64,000 nt of DNA from NCBI RefSeq assembly GCF_900177515.1, contig NZ_FXAK01000007.1:2216501-2280500 (forward strand). The letters run 5' to 3'. The notes beneath the pieces are model-generated. The model was not told the origin of the DNA. It saw nothing but the letters and a program-made list of their open reading frames with translations, and did no database searches. Shown in pieces: positions 50,504-58,680 of this stretch (positions are counted from its first letter, which is position 1; each line of letters opens with the position of its first letter). Made by a program: the position numbers and the translations under genes. Source of the DNA: Azospirillum oryzae (lineage in GTDB: Bacteria; Pseudomonadota; Alphaproteobacteria; Azospirillales; Azospirillaceae).

Positions 50504-51079
50504 TCAGGCGGCCTTCTGATAAGCAGAGGCCGATGCATGGCTGAAGTTCGCGTTGAACGACGCCATCACATGAGCATCGACGGTTTCAATCGCTGACGCG
50601 CTGGCAGCGACATGCGTCGGAGCCAACGCCCGGCCGTCAGCGGTCTCGATCGCAGACGCGCTCATCGCCACCGGCAGCGGAGCCAGCGCATAGCCATCAG
50701 CGGTCTCGATTGCGGACGCGCTCATCGCCACAAGCGTCGGCGCCAGCGCACGGCCATCAGCGGTCTCGATCGCGGACGCGCTCATCGCCACAGGCAGCGG
50801 AGCCAGCGCCCGGCCGTCAGCGGTCTCGATCGCGGACGCGCTGGCGGCAACGGCGTTCACCACGCCTGCGCTCGGAACGAGGTGGGAAACGGCAGCCTCC
50901 GCTTGCGCGCCGAAGGCGTTCGCTGCGGCCGTGCGCATGTCGGACGCCGTCAGCGTTCCGAAGCCGCAACGCTGGAGAAGATCGCGCTTCCCCCGTGCGT
51001 CGAGAGATTGCAGCTGGCTGCGAAAGCCATGGTCGGTAGCGAGGGACTTCAAGAGATCGAGAGCCGTCGAGTCGGCCAT
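50504..51079 (-). CDS. Repeat protein with Nif11-like leader (putative RiPP precursor 2)
   Basis: The 191-residue protein has a leader, MADSTALDLLKSLATDHGFR ... TASDMRTAAANAFG (residues 1-57), that aligns with that of precursor 1 (shared ALDL, LATD-GFR-QL and AAA-AFG). After a short variable part it has five 20-residue units (80-179), typified by SASAIETADGRALAPLPVAM. Four are well kept and the last is degenerate; the tail is SHASASAYQKAA. The leader matches precursor 1 while the core is wholly different, as expected of RiPP precursors that share one enzyme set. The ATG at 51079 follows GGAGG by eight bases; ATGs at 51097 and 51085 overlap or precede that site. Confidence 0.82.
   Translation of the reverse strand: MADSTALDLLKSLATDHGFRSQLQSLDARGKRDLLQRCGFGTLTASDMRTAAANAFGAQAEAAVSHLVPSAGVVNAVAASASAIETADGRALAPLPVAMSASAIETADGRALAPTLVAMSASAIETADGYALAPLPVAMSASAIETADGRALAPTHVAASASAIETVDAHVMASFNANFSHASASAYQKAA
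50543..50842. repeat. Tandem 60-base coding repeats of precursor 2
   Basis: Five in-frame 60-base units encode the SASAIETADG repeat. Units one to four differ at a few positions (PLP, PTL, PLP, PTH), and the fifth has diverged. Confidence 0.9.
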
Positions 51080-51206
51080 GTTCATCGCCTCCATCATTCA
51101 TGCCGGTCGGGTCCAGCGGGCATGACGACGGTACTGTGAAGACTCAGTCTCGAACAAGTTAAAAAGTTGCGTTGCTCGGGAATATTGCTACCGACAGGCT
51201 TTCCGA

Positions 51207-51779
51207 TCAGCAGGTCCGGCGCTGCAGCGACCGGACTGCCTGGGCGCGACCGTCGCCGAACCACTCCTCCCGCGTCTGGCGCCAGAAATCGGCCTCGGCG
51301 GGGACCATCGGTTCAGGCAGAAGGCCCGACCCGCGGATCCGGGAACCGAGACGGCGCGCCACGGCCTGGGAGGCGGCATTGTCCGGGTGGATCGAATGGA
51401 CGACCTCGGTCCAGCCGAGATGGTCGAACACCCAGTCGATGGCCGCGACGGCACTTTCCATCGCATAGCCGCGCCCCCAGCATTCGCGCGGAAGAACCCA
51501 GCCGACCTCCGTCACCGGCCAGCCTTCCGGCACCCATGGGCCGACCCGTCCCACCCACCGGCCGCTGGCCTTCTCGATCACCGAAAACATGCCGAAGCCC
51601 TGGATCGCCCAGGCACCGGCCATGCCGACGAATCCACGCCACGCCACGGACCGCGACTGCAGGCCGCCTATGAAGACGGTCGCCTGGGGATCGGTCATCA
51701 TCGCAGCCCATGCGTCGAAGTCCTCCGCGCGCGTGGGCCGAAGGATCAGGCGCGCGGTTTCCAGCACCGGTTCACCCAT
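51207..51779 (-). CDS. GNAT-family N-acetyltransferase (RimJ/RimL type)
   Basis: The 190-residue protein begins MGEPVLETARLILRPTRAEDFDAWAAMM, the RimJ/RimL-like start. It has the acetyl-CoA region EVGWVLPRECWGRGYAMESAVAAIDWVFDHLGW (about residues 90-122) and HPDNAASQAVARRLG. Members acetylate protein N-termini, amino sugars or small amines. It is co-directional with the two precursor genes and ends 127 bases before precursor 2, so it could belong with them, but the gap and the common occurrence of such genes make this weak. An ATG at 51791 would add four residues. Confidence 0.85.
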   Translation of the reverse strand: MGEPVLETARLILRPTRAEDFDAWAAMMTDPQATVFIGGLQSRSVAWRGFVGMAGAWAIQGFGMFSVIEKASGRWVGRVGPWVPEGWPVTEVGWVLPRECWGRGYAMESAVAAIDWVFDHLGWTEVVHSIHPDNAASQAVARRLGSRIRGSGLLPEPMVPAEADFWRQTREEWFGDGRAQAVRSLQRRTC

Positions 51780-52118
51780 GGATGCCACCATCGCCGAATG
51801 GAAAGCACCGGGAAAAGGGCCAACCCAGGCCGGGAATATGCCTTATGAGGATCCTTGGCGTCGCGCGCAGATCGAGGATAACCGACAACCGAAGACACAT
51901 AGCAGCCCCGTGACAAACAACGCATGGACGAATCATAATTCACAGGCATCAGCCGTCCGTCCAGAGCGAACTGTCGGTACTACCCCTTCATCTAAGCGGA
52001 AAACCCTAGGCGTTCTGGGCTAGGGTGGCGGCGCCTCCGGCATCCCATATAGTAGCGCGCCTCCCGGTCCCGCGACCGTGGGGGACAAGAAGAACGGACA
52101 CAAGAACGGAGTACGACG
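51780..52118. other. Divergent intergenic region
   Basis: About 340 bases lie between the GNAT gene and the secreted-protein gene. No conserved frame, terminator or strong promoter is evident; both promoters should lie here. A region near 51880-51990 is less GC-rich. Confidence 0.4.
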
Positions 52119-52568
52119 ATGTCGCGGTTTCGGATGGCGGTTCTGGCCCTGACGGCGATGAGCGGCGCAACCTTGGCCCTCACCGGCTTCAGCGGCGGCG
52201 CCGCAGCCCAGTCCAAGCTGGATTCCTCGGGCCAGCCCGTGTGGGACGAAAGCCACAACCAGCGTCCGACCGCGCCCAGCGACCGCGCGCTGCCGGCCGG
52301 GGTGGTGACGCTGCGCACGGCGACCTCCGCCCCCGGGCTGCTCGGCGTCTATGCCCGCAATGGCCTGCCCTTCGACATCGTGCTGACCCGGGTCGACGCC
52401 ACCCAGTGCGTCAACATCGTGCCGGAGGATTGCGGCCTGCTCGGCACCGACATCCGCGTCGCGACCGGTGCGGAAGTGCTGGTGCGCAGCGTGCGGCAGG
52501 CCGACATGACCCGCACCTACGGCGTCGTTCCGGTCTACAGCTGGCGCCCGGCGGTCGCCGCCAAGTAA
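52119..52568 (+). CDS. Secreted protein of unknown function
   Basis: The 149-residue protein has a signal peptide (MSRFRMAVLALTAMSGATLA ... GGAAAQ, predicted cut near residue 30). The mature domain is about 118 residues with two cysteines (TQCVNIVPEDCG) that probably form a disulfide, and beta-strand-like stretches such as GVVTLRTATSAPG, EVLVRSVRQ and GVVPVYSW. I recognise no family. A strong terminator follows, so it is monocistronic. Confidence 0.72.
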   Translation: MSRFRMAVLALTAMSGATLALTGFSGGAAAQSKLDSSGQPVWDESHNQRPTAPSDRALPAGVVTLRTATSAPGLLGVYARNGLPFDIVLTRVDATQCVNIVPEDCGLLGTDIRVATGAEVLVRSVRQADMTRTYGVVPVYSWRPAVAAK

Positions 52569-52579
52569 CGCGGCCGGAC

Positions 52580-52617
52580 GGGACCGCCGCCTCCCCTTTG
52601 CGGCGGTCCCGCCTTTT
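52580..52617 (+). terminator. Rho-independent terminator
   Basis: GGGACCGCCG and CGGCGGTCCC pair across an 11-base loop and are followed by GCCTTTTCC, about 15 bases after the upstream stop codon. Confidence 0.75.
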
Positions 52618-52692
52618 CCGTCCCCACCCTATTCTCTTGACTTCCCGTCACCCGCGGGCTGAATGCCCGGGAGATCAGACGGGTTGCCGGCG

Positions 52693-52974
52693 ATGATATC
52701 CTTGTCCAAGATTATTCTCCTTGCGCTGGTGATCGGCGCGGTCTGGTACGGCTGGCGCTGGGTCAACCGCGTTCAGGAGATCGGCCGCGCCCGCACCGCC
52801 GCCCGCCGCCCGGATGGACGGCGCGATGCCGCCGGCGCCTCTTCGCGCGACTCCGGTACCCACACCCCCGCCATGGAGGCGGAGGATATGGAGAAATGTC
52901 CGGAATGCGGCGCCTATGTCGCTCCCCGCTCCGCCGTGTCCTGCGGCCGCCCGGCCTGCCCCTACGGACGCTGA
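52693..52974 (+). CDS. Small membrane protein with zinc-ribbon-like tail
   Basis: The 93-residue protein has one N-terminal membrane segment (KIILLALVIGAVWYGWRW, residues 6-23), a disordered Arg/Ala/Asp-rich middle and a C-terminal CPECGAYVAPRSAVSCGRPACP. Its four cysteines look like a zinc ribbon. Proteins of this design are found next to glyQS in related bacteria and carry no known function. The ATG at 52693 is chosen because the hydrophobic segment begins at once. Confidence 0.65.
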   Translation: MISLSKIILLALVIGAVWYGWRWVNRVQEIGRARTAARRPDGRRDAAGASSRDSGTHTPAMEAEDMEKCPECGAYVAPRSAVSCGRPACPYGR

Positions 52975-53025
52975 CGGCGGGAGCGGTCTGCCGCGCTGCG
53001 CTCTGACCGCGCTCCGCGCTGCGGC

Positions 53026-53054
53026 TTGATTTGACGGTCCCACCCGCCTATCGT
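53026..53054 (+). promoter_or_regulatory. Sigma-70 promoter for glyQS
   Basis: TTGATT (53026-53031) and TATCGT (53049-53054) are 17 bases apart, about 37 bases before glyQ. Confidence 0.5.
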
Positions 53055-53090
53055 GCGGCGCGTTTTCAACATTTCTATTGTGGACCGTCC

Positions 53091-53987
53091 ATGGCCTCCC
53101 AGATCGGGACTTCCGACGGCGGAAACTCCGCCGACCGCCGCGGCCTGTCGTTCCAGGCCCTGATCCTCAAGCTCCACCAGTTCTGGTCGGAGCAGGGTTG
53201 CGTCATCCTGCAGCCCTACGACATGGAGGTCGGCGCCGGCACCTTCCACCCGGCGACCACGCTGCGCGCGCTGGGTCCGGATGCCTGGAAGGCGGCCTAT
53301 GTGCAGCCGTCGCGCCGGCCGAAGGACGGCCGCTATGGCGAGAACCCGAACCGCCTGCAGCATTACTACCAGTACCAGGTCATCATGAAGCCCTCGCCGG
53401 CCAACGCGCAGGAGCTTTACCTGGACAGCCTGCGCGCCATCGGCATCGACCCGGCGCTGCACGACATCCGCTTCGTCGAGGACGACTGGGAAAGCCCGAC
53501 GCTGGGCGCCTGGGGCCTGGGCTGGGAAGTGTGGTGCGACGGCATGGAAGTGACGCAGTACACCTATTTCCAGCAGGTTGGCGGCATCGAATGCGACCCC
53601 GTCGCGGTCGAGCTGACCTATGGGCTGGAGCGCCTCGCCATGTATGTGCAGGGCGTGGAGAATGTCTACGACCTGGACTTCAACGGCCAGGGCGTGAAGT
53701 ACGGCGACGTGTTCAAGCGCGCCGAGGTCGAATATTCGAAGCACAATTTCGAGTTCGCCAACACCGACATGCTGCTCCAGCATTTCAAGGACGCCGAGGC
53801 CGAGTGCCAGGCGCTGGTCGCGCAGAACCTTGCGCTGCCCGCCTATGACCAGTGCATCAAGGCGTCGCATCTGTTCAACCTGCTGGACGCCCGCGGCGTG
53901 ATCAGCGTTGTCGAGCGCGCCGCCTATATCGGCCGCGTGCGCACGCTGGCCAAGGCCTGCTGTGAAGTCTGGACGGGGGCGAAGTAA
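53091..53987 (+). CDS. glyQ: Glycyl-tRNA synthetase alpha subunit
   Basis: GlyQ is the catalytic subunit of bacterial alpha2beta2 glycyl-tRNA synthetase. The 298-residue protein has family motifs LSFQALILKLHQFWSEQGCVILQPYDMEVGAGTFHPAT (about residues 18-55), AYVQPSRRPKDGRYGENPNRLQHYYQYQV, and the glycine-site GWEVWCDGMEVTQYTYFQQVGGI. The ATG at 53091 is used; an upstream TTG-type start would add 20 unrelated residues. glyS follows after four bases. Confidence 0.96.
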   Translation: MASQIGTSDGGNSADRRGLSFQALILKLHQFWSEQGCVILQPYDMEVGAGTFHPATTLRALGPDAWKAAYVQPSRRPKDGRYGENPNRLQHYYQYQVIMKPSPANAQELYLDSLRAIGIDPALHDIRFVEDDWESPTLGAWGLGWEVWCDGMEVTQYTYFQQVGGIECDPVAVELTYGLERLAMYVQGVENVYDLDFNGQGVKYGDVFKRAEVEYSKHNFEFANTDMLLQHFKDAEAECQALVAQNLALPAYDQCIKASHLFNLLDARGVISVVERAAYIGRVRTLAKACCEVWTGAK

Positions 53988-53991
53988 TCCA

Positions 53992-56079
53992 ATGACCGAA
54001 CTCCTGATCGAATTCTTCTCCGAAGAAATCCCCGCCCGCATGCAGGCGCGGGCCGCCGACGACCTGAAGCGCCTCGTCACCGACAAGCTGGCGGCGAACG
54101 GCCTGACCTTCGCCAAGGCCGAAGCGCATTCCACCCCGCGCCGTCTGGCCCTGGTGGTCGACGGGCTGCCGGAGCGCACCGCCGACGTGCGCGAGGAGAA
54201 GAAGGGTCCGCGCGTCGGCTCGCCGGAGCAGGCGGTCGCCGGCTTCCTGAAGTCGGCCGGCCTCGACAGCCTCGACCAGTGCGAGCAGCGTGACACCGGC
54301 AAAGGCGTGTTCTATTTCGCGGTGACCGAGAAGAAGGGCCGCGAGACCGCAGCGGTGCTGGCGGAGATCATCCCCGCCGCCATGGCCGAACTGCCCTGGC
54401 CGAAATCGATGCGCTGGGGCACCGGCACCGTGCGCTGGGTCCGCCCGCTGCACTCGATCATCGCGCTGTTCGGCGGGCGTGTGCTCGACGGCGGCTATGA
54501 CATCGGCGGCACCCAGGGCCGCGTCGCCTTCGGCAACGTCACCCGCGGCCACCGTTTCCTGGCGCCCGACGCCTTCACGGTGGAGAGCTTCGCCGACTAC
54601 AAGGAGAAGCTGCTGGCCGCCAAGGTCGTGCTCGACCGCGAGGAGCGCAAGGCCAAGATCAAGGCCGATGCCGAGGCGTTGGCCGCCGCGCAGGGCCTGA
54701 CCCTGTCGCCCGACGACGCGCTGCTGGAGGAGGTCGCCGGCCTCGTCGAATGGCCGGTCGTGCTGATGGGCGGCATCGACGAGAGCTTCATGGACGTGCC
54801 GTCGGAGGTCCTCATCACCTCCATGCGCACCCATCAGAAGTATTTCGCCGTGCTGGACGCCGAAGGCCGGATGGCCCCGCGCTTCATCGTCGTGGCGAAC
54901 ACCGAGACGCTGGACGGCGGCAAGGCCGTGGTTGCCGGCAACGAGCGCGTTCTGCGCGCCCGCCTGTCCGACGCCAAGTTCTTCTGGGACCAGGACCGCA
55001 AGACCAAGCTGGAAGCCCGCGTCCCGGCGCTGGAGAAGATCACCTTCCACGCCAAGCTGGGCACGGTGGCCGAGAAGGTCACCCGCGTGCAGCTGCTGGC
55101 CGCCGAGATCGCCCGCGCCATCGGTGCCGACAGCGACGCCGCCAGCCGCGCCGCCCTGCTCTGCAAGGCCGATCTGGTGACCGAAGTGGTCGGCGAGTTC
55201 CCCGAGGTGCAGGGGATCATGGGCCGTTACTACGCGCTGGGCCAGGGCGAGAGCGCCGACGTCGCCAACGCGATTGCCGACCATTACAAGCCGCTGGGTC
55301 CATCCGACAGCTGCCCGACCGCGCCGGTTTCGGTTTCGGTGGCGCTGGCCGACAAGATCGACACGCTGGTCGGCTTCTTCGCCATCGACGAGAAGCCGAC
55401 GGGCTCGAAGGACCCCTATGCGCTGCGCCGCGCCGCGCTGGGCGTGATCCGGCTGGTGCTGGAGAACGGGCTGCGCGTGAAGCTGTCGGAGATTTTCGCT
55501 GCGGCCCATGGCGCCTACACGGTCAGCGGCTTCGCCCCGGCCGGCAGCGTCGGCGGCGACCTGATGTCCTTCTTCGCCGACCGCCTGAAGGTGGTGCTGC
55601 GCGAGAAGGGCGTGCGTCACGATCTGGTCGATGCGGTCTTCGCTCTTGGCGGCGAGGACGATCTGGTGCGGCTGCTGGCGCGGGTGAAGGCTCTGCAGGC
55701 CTTCGTCGGCTCCGAGGAGGGCGCCAACCTGGCAGCGGCCTACAAGCGCGCCTCCAACATCGTCCGCATCGAGGAGAAGAAGGACGGCGCCAGCTTCGAC
55801 CAGCCGGTCGACGCCGACCGTCTGGCCCAGGACGAGGAAAAGGCGCTGTTCGCCGCGCTGAACGAGGCCTCGGCCACCGCCAAGCCGCTTCTGGACGCGG
55901 AGGACTTCACCGGCACCATGGCGGCGCTGGCGAAACTGCGCGGCCCGGTGGATGCCTTCTTCGACAAGGTCACGGTGAACGCGGAGGACAAGGACCTGCG
56001 CGCCAACCGCCTGCGCCTGCTGACTCAGATCCGCACCACGCTGAACGCGGTGGCCGACTTCTCGAAGATCGAGGGGTGA
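53992..56079 (+). CDS. glyS: Glycyl-tRNA synthetase beta subunit
   Basis: The 695-residue beta subunit recognises tRNA-Gly. It has the family start MTELLIEFFSEEIPARMQARAADDLK, FLAPDAF, DEVPSEVLITSMRTHQKYFAVLD and the HD-like region with FHAKLGTVAEKVTRVQLLAAEIA. A C-terminal DALR-like anticodon-binding domain (about residues 585-690) is present. Length is normal. It is co-transcribed with glyQ, four bases apart, and followed by a palindromic repeat that may end the transcript. Confidence 0.96.
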   Translation: MTELLIEFFSEEIPARMQARAADDLKRLVTDKLAANGLTFAKAEAHSTPRRLALVVDGLPERTADVREEKKGPRVGSPEQAVAGFLKSAGLDSLDQCEQRDTGKGVFYFAVTEKKGRETAAVLAEIIPAAMAELPWPKSMRWGTGTVRWVRPLHSIIALFGGRVLDGGYDIGGTQGRVAFGNVTRGHRFLAPDAFTVESFADYKEKLLAAKVVLDREERKAKIKADAEALAAAQGLTLSPDDALLEEVAGLVEWPVVLMGGIDESFMDVPSEVLITSMRTHQKYFAVLDAEGRMAPRFIVVANTETLDGGKAVVAGNERVLRARLSDAKFFWDQDRKTKLEARVPALEKITFHAKLGTVAEKVTRVQLLAAEIARAIGADSDAASRAALLCKADLVTEVVGEFPEVQGIMGRYYALGQGESADVANAIADHYKPLGPSDSCPTAPVSVSVALADKIDTLVGFFAIDEKPTGSKDPYALRRAALGVIRLVLENGLRVKLSEIFAAAHGAYTVSGFAPAGSVGGDLMSFFADRLKVVLREKGVRHDLVDAVFALGGEDDLVRLLARVKALQAFVGSEEGANLAAAYKRASNIVRIEEKKDGASFDQPVDADRLAQDEEKALFAALNEASATAKPLLDAEDFTGTMAALAKLRGPVDAFFDKVTVNAEDKDLRANRLRLLTQIRTTLNAVADFSKIEG

Positions 56080-56106
56080 GGCTTGGGGGTGGGCGCCCCC
56101 GCTTTT

Positions 56107-56218
56107 GCCCCCTCCCCATCCCTCCCCCGCCTTTGGCGGTGGAGGGGGTTGGAGCTTTGCAAGAGTACAGCGGCAGTCCCCTCTCCCGCGGTACGCGGGG
56201 GAGGGTTAGGGAGGGGGC
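56107..56218. repeat. Palindromic dispersed element, copy B
   Basis: The core from GCCCCCTCCCCATCCCTCCC to GGGAGGGTTAGGGAGGGGGC is the inverse of the core at 30770-30890, including the inner ACTGCCGC / GCGGCAGT part and TTGCAAA-like centre. The outer flanks differ from copy A: here GGGGTGAGG (about 56073) faces CCTCACCCC (about 56224-56232). It lies between glyS and the convergent CheC-like gene. Confidence 0.75.
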
Positions 56219-56248
56219 AAAAACCTCACCCCCCCTTCAACTCCTCTC

Positions 56249-56899
56249 TCACAACCCTGCCAAAGCCCGCCGGATCGCCTCGCGGAAGGCGTCCAGCGAC
56301 GCGATGTCCAGCAGGAACAGCGCGTGACCGCTGGCATCGCCGGCGGCCAGCGCCATGTCGATGCGCACGAACAGCACCGGATCGGTGGCGGATCCGATGA
56401 CCGCCGACGGCGCGCCGGTGCCATAGCCGGGAACGGCCCCCGACAGCTCGCCGCCGATCAGGTTGGACAGGCTGGCGAGGCAGCCGTTCAGGATGATGTT
56501 GCCGATCTCGGTCAGCGCATCCTGCTCCATCTCGCCCGGCGCCTTGGCGGCAGGATCGACGGGGACGAGGCGGCCGACCAGGGCCAGCGTGCCGCGTTCC
56601 GGGAAGATCAGCATCGCTTCGCCGGTGAACGGGCCGGTGAAGGCGCCGCGCACGGCGCAGACCGGCTGGTCGCCCTCCAGCTCGCCGCCCACCTCGCTGG
56701 TGATGCGGGCGCGGGTCGACACCGCGAAGGACGGCACCGACAGATGCACCTCCTCGCCCAGCATGGAGCTGAGCGCGGCGGCCGGTTCGCCCATGCCGAT
56801 GTTGAACAGCTCGGCGATGGCGTCGGCCTCGTCGGCGTCGAGGCGGAGCGGGTCGTCCGATGCCGGGCCGGATGATGTGGAGTCGGCCATCGGCGTCAC
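56249..56899 (-). CDS. CheC/CheX-like chemotaxis phosphatase
   Basis: The 216-residue protein has two copies of the CheC active-site helix pattern. The first is AIAELFNIGMGEPAAALSSML (about residues 28-48), and the second, the classical one, is ALTEIGNIILNGCLASLSNLIGG (about 128-150), with the E-x2-N pair that removes phosphate from CheY-type receivers. The GTG at 56899 overlaps the stop of the receiver gene at 56896, so the two are coupled and probably enzyme and substrate. An ATG at 56890 is an alternative start. Confidence 0.82.
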   Translation of the reverse strand: MTPMADSTSSGPASDDPLRLDADEADAIAELFNIGMGEPAAALSSMLGEEVHLSVPSFAVSTRARITSEVGGELEGDQPVCAVRGAFTGPFTGEAMLIFPERGTLALVGRLVPVDPAAKAPGEMEQDALTEIGNIILNGCLASLSNLIGGELSGAVPGYGTGAPSAVIGSATDPVLFVRIDMALAAGDASGHALFLLDIASLDAFREAIRRALAGL

Positions 56900-57255
56900 T
56901 GCCCGGCCGCGGCGAGAAACTCGCGGATCTTGTCCGAGGTGATCGGCTTGGCGATGAAGCGGACGCCCAGCGCCTCGGCCTTGCGCTTCAGCGCGTCCTG
57001 GACGTTGGCGGTCAGCAGGCCGATGGGCAGGCCGATGAAACGCTCCTTCAGTCGCTCGGCCAGCTGCAGCCCGTCCATGCCCGGCATGTTGTAATCGACG
57101 ATGGCGGCGACCGGCGGCACCTCTCCGACGATCTCCAGCCCCTCTTCGCCGCTGGCCGCGGTGACGATGGTCCAGTCAGGCCGCAGAGAGGCGATGACGC
57201 TGGAGACCATGTTGCGCGCAAGTCGGCTGTCGTCGACGACGAGGATGCTGGTCAT
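56896..57255 (-). CDS. Single-domain response regulator (CheY-like)
   Basis: The 119-residue receiver has ILVVDDSRLARNMVSSVIA, phospho-Asp in AAIVDYNMPGMDGLQLAE (about residue 54), LLTANVQDALKRKAEALG and the Lys in FIAKPITSDKIREFL. It has no output domain. It is the first gene of a two-gene unit with the CheC-like phosphatase, an arrangement that suggests CheY-like signalling with built-in signal removal. No kinase is adjacent. Confidence 0.92.
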   Translation of the reverse strand: MTSILVVDDSRLARNMVSSVIASLRPDWTIVTAASGEEGLEIVGEVPPVAAIVDYNMPGMDGLQLAERLKERFIGLPIGLLTANVQDALKRKAEALGVRFIAKPITSDKIREFLAAAGQ

Positions 57256-57383
57256 GCCGATACTTCCGTCCTAAAGGTTCCGTTCACACCTTGCGGGCTT
57301 CTTACCGCAAAGCGCCCCTGCCCACAACAGACGCTTCGCACTGGCCCCGACAACTTCAACCGCGATGGTCCAGCAATATATCA

Positions 57384-57896
57384 ATGCTCAGCCGCGACAA
57401 CACCGACCCCGACGCGGTTCGCCCTTCGGCGCCGACGCCGATCCGGGCCGTGCTCGACACCAACATCCTGGTCGCCTATGCGCTGCTTGGCGATGCCGCG
57501 GCACGCCGGCACGACGCGATCCGCCGCTGCGTTGAACGGGTGCGCGCCGACCGGGGCCTCGTCGGCAGCACCGAAACGCTGGCGGAACTGGAGGAGGTGC
57601 TGATGCGCCCGACCTTCGACCGCTACACCCCCGCGGCGGATCGCCGCGCCTTCCTGGATCGCATCAGCGGGGAGATGACGCTGGTCGCCCCCGCCGCGGT
57701 CGGGCGCCTGTGCCGCGATCCGGAGGACGACATGTTCCTGGCGGCGGCGGTGGGCGGATCGGTGCCCTGGCTGGTAACGGTCGACCGCCAGCTTCTGTCG
57801 GTGCGCCGCGCCGCCGAAACGCGGGTGCTGCGGCCCGAACGCTTCCTGGAGGCGCTGGCTCTCCCGAATGCTCCCAGGAATGGCCGTCGGATATAG
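57384..57896 (+). CDS. PIN-domain protein (COG1569-type putative toxin)
   Basis: The 170-residue protein has the acidic residues of a PIN nuclease: RAVLDTNILVAYAL (about residues 19-32), STETLAELEEVLMRPTF (about 62-78), CRDPEDDMFLAAAV (about 111-124) and LVTVDRQLLSV. Proteins of this group are classed as toxin components of type II systems that cleave RNA. I see no antitoxin gene directly upstream or downstream, so it is an orphan or acts alone. The start ATG at 57384 has no strong ribosome-binding site. Confidence 0.75.
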   Translation: MLSRDNTDPDAVRPSAPTPIRAVLDTNILVAYALLGDAAARRHDAIRRCVERVRADRGLVGSTETLAELEEVLMRPTFDRYTPAADRRAFLDRISGEMTLVAPAAVGRLCRDPEDDMFLAAAVGGSVPWLVTVDRQLLSVRRAAETRVLRPERFLEALALPNAPRNGRRI

Positions 57897-58033
57897 CCGG
57901 CAGAATCCGCTCGACAAACCCGACGCTCTTCCTAGAATGAAAAGAGAACACACCGCAAACCGCGGGTGAACAGGGAATGGCCTGCGCACGAAGCGCCGGC
58001 GATATTGGCGGAGCGCAGGGGGCAACCGCAGCG

Positions 58034-58504
58034 ATGAGCGTCCAACGGCTTCTGTTCGACGATCTGCCGGAGACCGAACCGGCGCGCAAGCCGCGCCGGG
58101 CCCGGGCTGCCGCATCGGGCGCCACATCCTCGACGATGGCCGCCCAGGTCGCGGTCGATGTGGTGCGGGAGGCCGCCCCCTTGCCCAGGGTTGCGGCGAT
58201 GACGGCGGCCATAGCGTCCAATATCGCGACCCTGCCGCTCGCCCCGCCCGCTCCTCCGCCGCCGCCGCCGGCCTTCGATCCGGCCGCACTGTCCAACCCC
58301 GAGCTTCGGGCGCTGGTGCAGGCGCTGCCCGACCAGCGGCTGGCCCATCTGCTGATCGAGGCGGCGCGCGAACTGAAACGCCGCGCCGCCCCCGACCGCA
58401 GCGATGCCGACGGCGAGGATGGGGAAGTCCCGATGGAGCCCAACCCTGCCCTTCTGCGCGCCGCCCGGCAGGCGGTCGGCGAATTGTCCGGCGATGATTT
58501 CTGA
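58034..58504 (+). CDS. Hypothetical, largely disordered protein
   Basis: The 156-residue protein has an Arg/Ala-rich N-terminal part (ARKPRRARAAASGATSS), a proline run (APPAPPPPPPAF) and a helical C-terminal region (NPELRALVQALPDQRLAHLLIEAARELKRRAA, about residues 87-118). No domain is recognised. The ATG at 58034 is chosen; one at 57977 would add a low-complexity extension. It may bind partners through its C-terminal helices. Confidence 0.55.
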   Translation: MSVQRLLFDDLPETEPARKPRRARAAASGATSSTMAAQVAVDVVREAAPLPRVAAMTAAIASNIATLPLAPPAPPPPPPAFDPAALSNPELRALVQALPDQRLAHLLIEAARELKRRAAPDRSDADGEDGEVPMEPNPALLRAARQAVGELSGDDF

Positions 58505-58680
58505 GGCACGCTCCGCTGTTGGGGCAGCCCCTTAGTCAATAAAGTTTCCGAGACAAACGGCGCGACTTTATGTCATGATCTGTCCCAGCCCACGCTCTAC
58601 ATGCCGCATCGCACAATATAGCGGTTACAAAGCGCCACCGGGCCCGCCGAACCCACAAGCGACGTCTCCCGGAGGGGGCT

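Noticed and set aside
50543..50842. Regular 60-base repeats considered as a CRISPR array
   Set aside because: The repeats are directly adjacent, in frame and diverge gradually. There are no unique spacers and no cas genes.
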